Positions 57,733-64,000 of a DNA stretch of 64,000 nucleotides are shown here, piece after piece. A program made the translations under genes and the position numbers. The notes beneath the pieces are model-generated. The model searched no databases, was not told where the DNA came from, and saw only the letters and a program-made list of their open reading frames with translations. Numbering within the stretch: the first letter of the stretch is position 1; every line of letters begins with the position of its first letter. This stretch comes from CAIQPS01 sp963721365 (GTDB lineage Bacteria > Actinomycetota > Thermoleophilia > RBG-16-64-13). The DNA lies in assembly GCA_963721365.1 (NCBI GenBank), contig CAVRJE010000023.1, positions 416,303 to 480,302 of the forward strand, given 5' to 3'.

Positions 57733-58068
57733 GTGGACTACCGCATGACCACTACCGCTTTGACCATTCCCGGCTATCGGGTGGTCGGCAATCTCGGCGT
57801 CGTGCGCGGGGTGACCGTGCGGGCCCGCTGGATAGGCAGCCAGATCGCGGCCGGGCTGCGCACCATCGGTGGCGGGCAGATCCCCGAGTACATCAAGCTC
57901 TGCGAGCAGACCCGCGCCGAGGCCTTCGACTGGATGTGCCAGCATGCCGACCAGATGGGCGCCAACGCGATCATCGCGATCAACTACGACGCCACAGAGA
58001 TGGGTCAGAACATGACCGAGGTACTGGCCTACGGGACGGCGGTCATCGTCGAACCCGACCAGCGCTAG
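57733..58068 (+). CDS. UPF0145/YbjQ-family protein
   Basis: The 111-residue protein belongs to the YbjQ/UPF0145 family (heavy-metal-binding-domain-like pentamer). It has TIPGYRVVGNLGVVRGVTVR, EQTRAEAFDWMCQHADQMGA and NAIIAINYDATEMGQNMTEV in the usual order. The biological role of the family is not established. The start is GTG 57733, six bases after AGGAGG (57721-57726); ATG 57745 is also in frame. It is followed after 29 bases by a lipoprotein gene. Confidence 0.85.
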   Translation: MDYRMTTTALTIPGYRVVGNLGVVRGVTVRARWIGSQIAAGLRTIGGGQIPEYIKLCEQTRAEAFDWMCQHADQMGANAIIAINYDATEMGQNMTEVLAYGTAVIVEPDQR

Positions 58069-58097
58069 GCCATCGCGCCGGGTATCGGACGGGCTCT

Positions 58098-58673
58098 GTG
58101 GGCAACCGTAAGCCGCGCGCTGCCTTGCGGATCTGGGCCGGCCTCCTGGCGCTGCTCATTTCGCTCGTCGCCGTGGGCGCGATGAGCTGCGGCGATCCCC
58201 CGGCCACGCCGGCCGTTCAGACCTACTCGGACGGCACCTATCTGGTCGGCACGAGCATGCCCGCCGGACTGTACAAAGGCACTCCCCAACGCGCCGCGGG
58301 CGTCTGGAGCATCTCCACCGACGCTGAGGGGATGGACGAGGTCGCGAGCGCCCAGCCGATCGGCCAGTTCTACGTGGAAGTCAAGGACGGCCAGTACCTC
58401 GAATTGCTCGACGTCACCATCGCCGCCGCCGGTACCAGCAGCAGTACAGGTCCCCTGCCCACATACCTGGGGACAGGTACGTTCCGTGTGGGCGTCGACG
58501 CGGCACCGGGGCATTACAGGGGTGTGGTCGGCGGGACCTCGGGTGACTGGTGGATATCGACCGACGCGAACGGCCAGAACATCATCGCGAAGGGCTCGCC
58601 CACGGCGGACTTCACTGTGGACGTGCAGAACGGGCAGTTTGTGACTCTGGAGTACGTGACGCTGACGCAGTGA
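58098..58673 (+). CDS. Putative lipoprotein with two similar beta-rich repeats
   Basis: The 191-residue protein starts at GTG 58098. A signal helix (IWAGLLALLISLVAVGA) ends at GAMSC with C31 as likely lipid anchor. The mature part holds two repeats of about 60 residues. The first runs from LVGTSMPAGLYKGTPQRAAG to GQYLELLDVTI, the second from FRVGVDAAPGHYRGVVGGTS to GQFVTLEYVTL. Both share (V/A)G-P/P-G-Y, W-IST-DA-G and VDV-DGQ-like positions. It looks like a secreted two-domain protein of unknown function. Confidence 0.7.
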   Translation: MGNRKPRAALRIWAGLLALLISLVAVGAMSCGDPPATPAVQTYSDGTYLVGTSMPAGLYKGTPQRAAGVWSISTDAEGMDEVASAQPIGQFYVEVKDGQYLELLDVTIAAAGTSSSTGPLPTYLGTGTFRVGVDAAPGHYRGVVGGTSGDWWISTDANGQNIIAKGSPTADFTVDVQNGQFVTLEYVTLTQ

Positions 58674-58737
58674 CGGAGCCGCCGCTGCGCCGGTGGGCCC
58701 CGGCGGCCCCGGCCGCTGGGCCGCTAGGAGTGCGTAC

Positions 58738-58941
58738 CTACTCGTCACCCGCCCCGCGACGGCGGGTTATTCCTGCGCCCCAATCGAAGAGCGTCCAGCC
58801 GGCAACGAGGAGCACGGCCGCAGCGGCGAGGGTCGCCCAGCTCTGCATAGCGCTGCCTTCGACGACGTAATGCACGATGGCGACGGCCACGCCTGCGACC
58901 AGGAGCACCGCCCCAGCGATCTTTGCGACCAGCTTGCGCAT
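58738..58941 (-). CDS. Small membrane protein with two predicted helices
   Basis: The 67-residue protein has two hydrophobic stretches (IAGAVLLVAGVAVAIVHYVV and WATLAAAAVLLVAGWTLFDW) and a basic tail (GITRRRG). ATG 58941 is preceded by GGAGAAGAG; a longer frame to 59049 has no RBS. It is convergent with the lipoprotein gene. Function unknown. Confidence 0.6.
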   Translation of the reverse strand: MRKLVAKIAGAVLLVAGVAVAIVHYVVEGSAMQSWATLAAAAVLLVAGWTLFDWGAGITRRRGAGDE

Positions 58942-59121
58942 CTCTTCTCCTTCGTTCCCCTCCGTGACGATGGTCTCTGCCGAGCACCGTCGCCGCGAGC
59001 ACCCACTATAGGCCATCCCGCAAGACCGGATGAGCCCCCTCCCGTGCACGTCGGATGAGCCCCTCCCCTATATGATGGTAGACGCACGCAGATCCGGACG
59101 GATGAGACAAAGGCAGCACTC

Positions 59122-61023
59122 TTGACGGCACAAATATGGATCCAGGATGTTTCCGTAAGTCTCGGCGGACCGCTCCTTCTGGACGCCGCGAGTCTCACCA
59201 TCGACGAGGGCGAACGGATCGGGCTTTTGGGCCGCAACGGAGCCGGCAAGTCCACCCTTCTGAAGATGCTCAACGGCGATATTCCCGCCGATTCGGGCGA
59301 GATCGTCAAGAGCGCCGCCATCCGGGTATCGCTCCTTCCCCAGGACGTCCCCGACGCTCTGCCTGGAACGGTGTACGACGTGGTCGCCTCCGGCGGCCAG
59401 GGTCACCTGGATCTGCTGCACCAGTACCACGAGTTGACGGTGCGCATGACTCACGGCAGCGACCCCCGTCTGCTCAAGAAGCTCGAGCAGGTGCAGCACC
59501 GGCTGGAGACATCCGGCGCCTGGCATTTTCACCAGCGGGTCGAGCTGGTGATCTCCTGGACTGGTCTCGACGAGGATGCGGACTTCGGGGTGCTTTCTGC
59601 CGGCATGAAGCGGCGGGTGCTGCTGGCCAAGGCCCTCGCCAACGAACCCGACGTGCTCCTGCTCGACGAGCCGACCAACCACCTGGACATCGACGCCATC
59701 CTCTGGCTGGAGGACTTTCTGCTCAGGTTCAACAAGACCATCGTCTTCGTGACCCACGACCGCGCGTTTCTCCAGCGCATGGCTACGCGGATCGTGGAGA
59801 TCGACCGGGGCCGCCTCCTCTCCTACGACTGCGACTACAACACCTATCTGGAACGCCGCCAGGCGATGCTGGACTCGGAGGAGAAATCCTGGCAGGACTT
59901 CGACAAGAAGCTGGCCAAGGAGGAGGTCTGGATACGGCAGGGCGTCAAGGCGCGCCGCACGCGAAACGAGGGCAGGGTGCGAGCCTTGGAGCAGCTCAGG
60001 GTCGAGCGCGACCTCCGGCGGGAACGCATGGGAAATGCCCAGATAGCGATCACAGAAGCGCAGCGCAGCGGACGGCTGGTTGCCGAGGCGGAGAAGATCT
60101 CGTTCGCATTCGATGGGAAGAAGATCCTGGAGAACTTTTCCACGGCCATCATCCGCGGGGACAAGGTGGGTATCCTCGGCCCCAACGGCTCGGGCAAGAC
60201 GACGCTCCTGAAGCTCCTCCTGGGCGAACTGAAGCCGCAGAAGGGCCGGGTGCGGCTGGGAGCCGGATTGAAGATCGCCTACTTCGACCAACTGCGCGCC
60301 CAACTCGACGAAGACCGGACTCTCAGGGACAGCATCGCCGACGGCGGCCAGACCGTCTCGGTGGAAGGCTCGTCGCGGCACATCGTGGGATATCTGCAGG
60401 ACTTTCTCTTCTCCCCCGAGCAGATCCAGGCACCCGTGCGGCTGCTCTCCGGCGGCGAACGCAACCGTCTGCTCCTGGCCAGACTTTTCAGCGTCCCGTC
60501 GAACGTCCTCGTGCTCGACGAGCCCACCAACGACCTCGACACCGAGACCCTCTCGCTCCTCGAAGAGCGGCTCCTCACCTACAACGGCACCATCCTTCTG
60601 GTGAGCCACGACCGGGCCTTCCTGAACAATGTGGTGACCTCCACCCTGGTGTTCGACGACGACGGACGGCTGCGCGAGTACGCAGGCGGGTACGACGACT
60701 GGTTGCGCCAGCGGCGGCGACCCGCAACGCCCGAAGCGCCAAAGACCAGTAAGAAGGCGGACCAGCCGGCCCGGGAAAGATCCCCGCAGGCCAAGCGCAA
60801 GCTCTCCTTCAAGGAGACGAAGGAGTTGGAGAACCTGCCCCACCGCATCGAGGCTCTGGAAACCGAGAGGGGCGAGGTCATCGCCGCGCTGAACTCGTCG
60901 GACTTCTACGCCGAGAGCGACTCCGCTCACGTAGTCTCGACCAATGCCCAGCTGGAGGCGTTGGTGCGAGAACTCGAGGAGGCCTACGCGCGCTGGGAGC
61001 AGTTGGAGGATCTCAGCGGCTAG
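59122..61023 (+). CDS. uup: ABC-F ATPase, Uup-like
   Basis: The 633-residue soluble protein has two ATPase domains without membrane segments. Walker A motifs are GRNGAGKST (near residue 37) and GPNGSGKTT; signatures are LSAGMKRRVLLAKAL and LSGGERNRLLLARLF; Walker B motifs are LLLDEPTNHLDIDA and LVLDEPTNDLDTET. The linker of about 80 residues and the C-terminal coiled coil (KELENLPHRIEALETERGEV) are features of the Uup branch. ABC-F proteins act on ribosomes or DNA junctions. The start is TTG 59122 with AAAGGCAG upstream. Confidence 0.88.
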   Translation: MTAQIWIQDVSVSLGGPLLLDAASLTIDEGERIGLLGRNGAGKSTLLKMLNGDIPADSGEIVKSAAIRVSLLPQDVPDALPGTVYDVVASGGQGHLDLLHQYHELTVRMTHGSDPRLLKKLEQVQHRLETSGAWHFHQRVELVISWTGLDEDADFGVLSAGMKRRVLLAKALANEPDVLLLDEPTNHLDIDAILWLEDFLLRFNKTIVFVTHDRAFLQRMATRIVEIDRGRLLSYDCDYNTYLERRQAMLDSEEKSWQDFDKKLAKEEVWIRQGVKARRTRNEGRVRALEQLRVERDLRRERMGNAQIAITEAQRSGRLVAEAEKISFAFDGKKILENFSTAIIRGDKVGILGPNGSGKTTLLKLLLGELKPQKGRVRLGAGLKIAYFDQLRAQLDEDRTLRDSIADGGQTVSVEGSSRHIVGYLQDFLFSPEQIQAPVRLLSGGERNRLLLARLFSVPSNVLVLDEPTNDLDTETLSLLEERLLTYNGTILLVSHDRAFLNNVVTSTLVFDDDGRLREYAGGYDDWLRQRRRPATPEAPKTSKKADQPARERSPQAKRKLSFKETKELENLPHRIEALETERGEVIAALNSSDFYAESDSAHVVSTNAQLEALVRELEEAYARWEQLEDLSG

Positions 61024-61128
61024 CGGGGCTCGACCGGCGGCGATACGCCTGCCGATCTGGCCGATGCAGCCCTGACGTTCGGGCCCATCACCCGAAGGTC
61101 ACAGGTTCAAGTCGGGTCCCCGCTACCA
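61022..61128 (+). pseudogene. tRNA-Met-like remnant
   Basis: AGCGGGG (61022-61028) pairs perfectly with CCCCGCT (61118-61124), followed by A and CCA. The 3' half has tRNA spacing: anticodon stem TTCGGG/CCCGAA with loop CCCATCA (CAT at the anticodon position), a five-base variable loop and a TTCAAGT T-loop. But position 33 is C, two T-stem pairs are broken, and the 5' part is about 30 bases too long for a D-arm. It overlaps the end of the uup gene. I see it as a decayed tRNA or tRNA-derived attachment remnant. Confidence 0.35.
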
Positions 61129-61190
61129 TGGAAGGAAAAAGGCACGGTAATACAGGCTTTTCTTCTTGAGACCCGAATTGAACCTGTGAC
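61098..61190. repeat. Inverted repeat of a T-arm-like 21-mer
   Basis: GTCACAGGTTCAAGTCGGGTC (first 20 bases given by positions 61098-61117) is repeated inverted at 61170-61190 with one mismatch, 51 bases apart. The rest of the 311-base gap 61024-61334 holds nothing recognisable. Confidence 0.55.
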
Positions 61191-61334
61191 ATCTGCCGAT
61201 TGGGAAAGCCCTCGATGCCATAGAAGGGCTACGGACGTCGAACTGTGGTGAACCCGGGGGTGAACCTGTCGCCAGCGGATGGACCGGGACAGACGAGATC
61301 GAACCGGATGACAATAAGAACAGAAACCAGAGCG

Positions 61335-62021
61335 CTAGTCGTCCCTCCTTGCGAACTCCTCCCACGGAAATGACCTACCATGCCCGGGGTACACCGTGCG
61401 TACGCGCAGAGCCCTGAGCCGCTCGACGCCGGCTCTCGCTGCCGCCAGATTGTCGATCCAGACTTGGTTTGGCCTGAAGAAGTTGTAGATCAAGTCCCCG
61501 CAGAACAGCTCGCCCTCGGGAGTCAAGACCCCGATGGAACCACGCGAATGAGCTGGGAGATGAAGGACCTTCGCGTCAAATCCGTACGCGGCTAGGCTTT
61601 GCTCGTCTTCCAGGTAGACGTCTGGCGAAAAACAGTCGAAGCTCCCGGGCGTCGCCAGAGTCATGAGCCTGCCCACCAGCATGATCACCCGGCCCATGGG
61701 GGTGATCCGGTCCGGCTTGGGCTTTCCGCTATGGGACATGTCTCCACGCCTGACCATCCCGGCGTCATTAGGGTGCATGGCGATGGGAGCGCCGTACTTT
61801 TTCCGCAGGAACGCGCCGTTGCCGGCGTGGTCGAAGTCCCCGTGGGTGAGGACTATGACCTTAAGATCTCCCGCTCCACAGCCGGCGTCTTGGAGTTCTC
61901 GCTCCACGGCGGTGCGCTTGTAGGCGACCCCGGTGTCGATGAGCACAAAGCCACCCTCAGCCTGCACCAGGAAGCAGTTGCTACCCGCGTTGATGGTCTT
62001 GATCGTTGCGGTCATGCACAT
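61335..62021 (-). CDS. Metallo-beta-lactamase-fold hydrolase
   Basis: The 228-residue protein has the MBL metal motif THGDFDHAGNGAFL (a THxxxDH variant with the first histidine followed by GD), the later histidine in LHLPAHSRGSIGVL, the bridging aspartate in GELFCGDLIYN and the final histidine in VYPGHGRSFP. It resembles glyoxalase II-like and ZipD-like hydrolases. ATG 62021 follows AAGGGG; ATG 62015 is possible. Substrate unknown. Confidence 0.82.
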   Translation of the reverse strand: MCMTATIKTINAGSNCFLVQAEGGFVLIDTGVAYKRTAVERELQDAGCGAGDLKVIVLTHGDFDHAGNGAFLRKKYGAPIAMHPNDAGMVRRGDMSHSGKPKPDRITPMGRVIMLVGRLMTLATPGSFDCFSPDVYLEDEQSLAAYGFDAKVLHLPAHSRGSIGVLTPEGELFCGDLIYNFFRPNQVWIDNLAAARAGVERLRALRVRTVYPGHGRSFPWEEFARRDD

Positions 62022-62110
62022 GCCCCTTGCCTCCGCCGCTCCAGCGGCTTGCGGGCATTGCCCGCGGCACCGCAGCGAAGGAATCGGGATTGAGCTAACG
62101 AGAAGTTCTC

Positions 62111-62354
62111 TTAGGGGCGAGGCGCAGAATCATCCGGCCGGTAGTCCCGAGGCGGAACACCATCGTCGCGCCGGGTATCGCGCGAGGACCTTCGGGTGAA
62201 CCAGAGGAAGAGGGTGATAAGCAAGCCGAGGATACCGACCAGGAAGATGATGAGCCCCGCCAGCTGGAACGTTGAAGCCGGACACATGCCAGCTAACAGC
62301 CCAGCGAAGAATCGCTCCCACTGCGATGAGGAATATGGAGCTGCCGATGTACAT
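62111..62354 (-). CDS. DUF6458-type small membrane protein; one frameshift
   Basis: Removing one base at about 62270 gives 80 residues. They begin MYIGSSIFLIAVGAILRWAV, then FQLAGLIIFLVGILGLLITL with a second helix and a charged, proline-rich tail ending DYRPDDSAPRP. This fits the actinobacterial DUF6458 family (short two-helix proteins). Function unknown. Confidence 0.65.
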
Positions 62355-62374
62355 GCTTTCCGAAGACCTCCGTC

Positions 62375-62575
62375 CTATTCGAAGCCCGCCGCCCCACTGG
62401 GGCAAGAGCCGAAAGGCTCATAGCAAGGGCGCGCTTCAAACTGCCCTTGCCGATGAGCCCTGAGATGCGACCCGGAGACGACGCTTGACCTTCCCCGTCT
62501 GCTCCAGCCCCATCCGCCCCCGCCGAGGAACAGGACTACCAGCACTATGATCAGTATTATCAGCCATATACTCAT
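62375..62575 (-). CDS. Small hydrophobic peptide with GGGGW motif
   Basis: The 66-residue frame has one hydrophobic helix (IWLIILIIVLVVLFLGGGG) followed by WGWSRRGR and a low-complexity tail. The helix resembles DUF3309-type peptides; the tail does not and may be read in a shifted frame. GGGGAG lies about 11 bases before the ATG. Moderate support only. Confidence 0.4.
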   Translation of the reverse strand: MSIWLIILIIVLVVLFLGGGGWGWSRRGRSSVVSGSHLRAHRQGQFEARPCYEPFGSCPSGAAGFE

Positions 62576-62602
62576 CTAGCTTCACTCCCCTCAAATGGGT
62601 CC

Positions 62603-62818
62603 TTAGGTCTTGGGTGTCGAATCCTGATGCTTCGCCCACTCGTCCGCCCGGCGAGTGGCCTCGTCGGAGGCGTATCCGGACTTCTGCTGCAGCTTGCCGA
62701 CCAAACGAGCCTTCTTGCCCTCGGTCTCCTTCAACTCGTCGTGGGTCAGCTTGCCCCACTCTTCTCGCGTCAGCCCTTTCAGTTCTTTCCACCTGCCTGC
62801 GATGATGTTCCGGTCCAC
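62603..62818 (-). CDS. CsbD-family stress protein
   Basis: The 71-residue protein has the CsbD fold markers: MDRNIIAGRWKELKGLTREE, WGKLTHDELKETEGKKARLV and KLQQKSGYASDEATRRADEW. CsbD proteins accumulate in general stress; mechanism unknown. It is 13 bases downstream of the SHOCT gene. Confidence 0.9.
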   Translation of the reverse strand: MDRNIIAGRWKELKGLTREEWGKLTHDELKETEGKKARLVGKLQQKSGYASDEATRRADEWAKHQDSTPKT

Positions 62819-62831
62819 GTCTCCGTCTCCC

Positions 62832-63125
62832 TCAGACCTTCGACTGGAGGTCGGTCTGCCGCTGCATGTACTCCTCGCGGCTTATCTCTCCCTTGGCATA
62901 GCGCTCGTTCAGCATTCTGAAGGATTCTGGCAGGTTGCGGTCTTCAGGTCCCATTCCGGGGGCTCCCGGTTGCCCCACGGCTCGGGAGGTCACGCCGCCC
63001 GCCCGTGCCTGCGTCATCGCCCGCCCGGCGACAATGAGGGCGATGACCGCGATGATGAAGACCACGACGATCGCGATCAGCCACCAAAGACTAGCCAGAT
63101 GATAGGCTCCGGTTTGCACCCACAT
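62832..63125 (-). CDS. SHOCT-domain membrane protein
   Basis: The 97-residue protein has one membrane helix (LWWLIAIVVVFIIAVIALIV, residues 13-32), a glycine/alanine-rich linker and a C-terminal SHOCT domain (RMLNERYAKGEISREEYMQR). ATG 63125 is preceded by GGGGGTAAGAG. An upstream opening to 63365 has no family support. It likely forms a unit with CsbD. Confidence 0.78.
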   Translation of the reverse strand: MWVQTGAYHLASLWWLIAIVVVFIIAVIALIVAGRAMTQARAGGVTSRAVGQPGAPGMGPEDRNLPESFRMLNERYAKGEISREEYMQRQTDLQSKV

Positions 63126-63719
63126 CACTCTTACCCCCTGTCTCTGCAGCGATGCCTGGTGACGGGATATCACCAATAGGGCTAGATGCCCTTCCCTGCA
63201 GAAAAGCAAACAGAGCATCTTGTCCAAAGAGAGTGACTGGACAGTGGGTTGCAGCCATTTAGTTCCCGCGGTGGCGCCAAGGACCGTGCCTCCCCAACAA
63301 GTCCGACTGCTGCTAGGATGAGCGGGGGCAGGGAGTTGGGGGAGCCGCCATGAGAGTTGAGTCAAACGGGTCGGAGGGCCGGGGGGCAGAGCTTCCTGCC
63401 TTCTGGGCAGTCACCAGCCGGAAGACAATGTCGGTGGTGGATTCAAGTTTGGTCCCCTAATTTGGCCGGACGCAGGCGTTTTTCGTGTTCTAGGTCGTCA
63501 CCATAACGAACGGTATGTCTGCCGACAATAGAAGTCGGCTCTGCCCACGAATTGCCCACGGGATTCTAGTCGACAATGCTAGTCGACAATTGGGGCAAAC
63601 TCGACGACACTCGTGGCGCGAGACGGACTGAACAACACCGCGCTGCTCCATGACGCAGAGTTCGCGCCTGTCCCTCCTTGCCTGAACAGCAAGGGCAAGG
63701 TTCAAGGCAAGGCACTATC
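63126..63719. other. Gene-free stretch with lower GC
   Basis: No reading frame here has a recognisable product. The GC content looks lower than in the rest of the window. A direct repeat CTAGTCGACAAT occurs at 63566-63577 and 63579-63590, and TTTTTC-rich and palindromic bits are scattered. It separates the SHOCT/CsbD group from the DUF3795 gene and may be a degenerate insertion site. Confidence 0.4.
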
Positions 63720-64000
63720 CTACGTCAGAGGGAACAAACGCCCAGACCTTGCCTCCCCACATCTCGCGCATTTGGCGTCATACCAACTCATGGGCAAGCC
63801 GCACTGAGGACACCTCCAACGCTCTTCTTCATACTCGGATCCATTTCTGGACGCCCATCTCACGCATCTTCGCGAGGTTTGGCAGGTACTCACCACGGTG
63901 CAAGAAACCGACAGCGATCAGGTCCGCCATGCGGTAGCAGGGCAACTCATCACAGTCGAGTACAACGAGCATCATTCAGCTTGTTCGCCGCACATACCCT
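63720..64000 (-). CDS. DUF3795-family protein, C-terminal part, cut by window edge; two frameshifts
   Basis: With one base removed at about 63970 and one at about 63834, the frame reads VVLDCDELPCYRMADLIAVG, FLHRGEYLPNLAKMREMGVQ, then YEEERWRCPQCGLPMSWYDA and a last pair in CARCGEA. The two CxxC pairs at the end form a zinc ribbon, as at the C-terminus of DUF3795 proteins. The start lies beyond the right edge. Function unknown. Confidence 0.6.

Noticed and set aside
63490..63807. Short frames of 64-71 residues on both strands
   Set aside because: No RBS, no family resemblance and composition unlike the neighbouring genes; treated as non-coding.

Overview
The window is high-GC DNA from a Gram-positive-type bacterium, most likely a member of the Actinomycetota. 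The signs are GC-rich codon use, threonine/alanine-rich lipoprotein linkers, a BldD-like regulator, and DUF6458 and SHOCT/CsbD small proteins. Class cannot be decided from sequence alone. The metabolism looks anaerobic or microaerobic, with molybdenum enzymes, ferredoxin-linked proteins and Tat export.

Layout. 1-1981: 5' end of polA, a HTH plus substrate-binding-domain regulator, and tatA. 2080-6268: a 2-oxoacid (pyruvate/acetoin-type) dehydrogenase E1alpha-E1beta-E2 operon with a convergent IclR regulator. 6446-11528: a Liv-type ABC importer (livM, livH, livF, livG, livK). 11693-28605: a catabolic island on the minus strand. 28915-29649: tRNA-Leu(CAA) and a BldD-like regulator. 29748-39148: hisI-trpE-trpG-trpD-trpC-usp-corA-trpF-trpB-trpA, preceded by a leader peptide and hairpin. 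39240-44462: cinA, an L,D-transpeptidase, a glutaredoxin/FTR-beta pair and serA. 44740-49739: a BMP-type nucleoside ABC transporter. 49941-57301: gltB-gltD-glnA. 57733-63125: small lipoproteins and membrane proteins, an Uup-like ABC-F ATPase and an MBL hydrolase. 63720-64000: the end of a DUF3795 gene.

The most interesting part is the island. It encodes a close match to pyrogallol:phloroglucinol transhydroxylase (alpha 21548-24145, beta 20712-21551). Upstream lie the four enzyme families known for anaerobic phloroglucinol breakdown: an SDR (phloroglucinol reductase), a cyclase-family hydrolase (dihydrophloroglucinol cyclohydrolase), a 3-hydroxyacyl-CoA-dehydrogenase-like enzyme (3-hydroxy-5-oxohexanoate dehydrogenase) and a BKACE lyase (triacetate acetoacetate-lyase). 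Together they predict pyrogallol -> phloroglucinol -> dihydrophloroglucinol -> 3-hydroxy-5-oxohexanoate -> 3,5-dioxohexanoate -> acetoacetate plus acetyl-CoA. Two further, divergent transhydroxylase-like alpha subunits and a second beta subunit have lost several active-site residues of the true enzyme and probably act on other substrates. A palindrome (TTCCRY-N3-RYGGAA) recurs upstream of both transhydroxylase units and of the first IclR gene, suggesting one shared regulon.

A caution on quality: thirteen genes are interrupted by 18 single-base events. All have the same sign (+1) and removing one base each restores a full-length family protein. I annotate these as one gene each; they look like consensus errors rather than decay. 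A 428-bp tandem duplication inside a TatD-like gene may be a real duplication or an assembly artefact.
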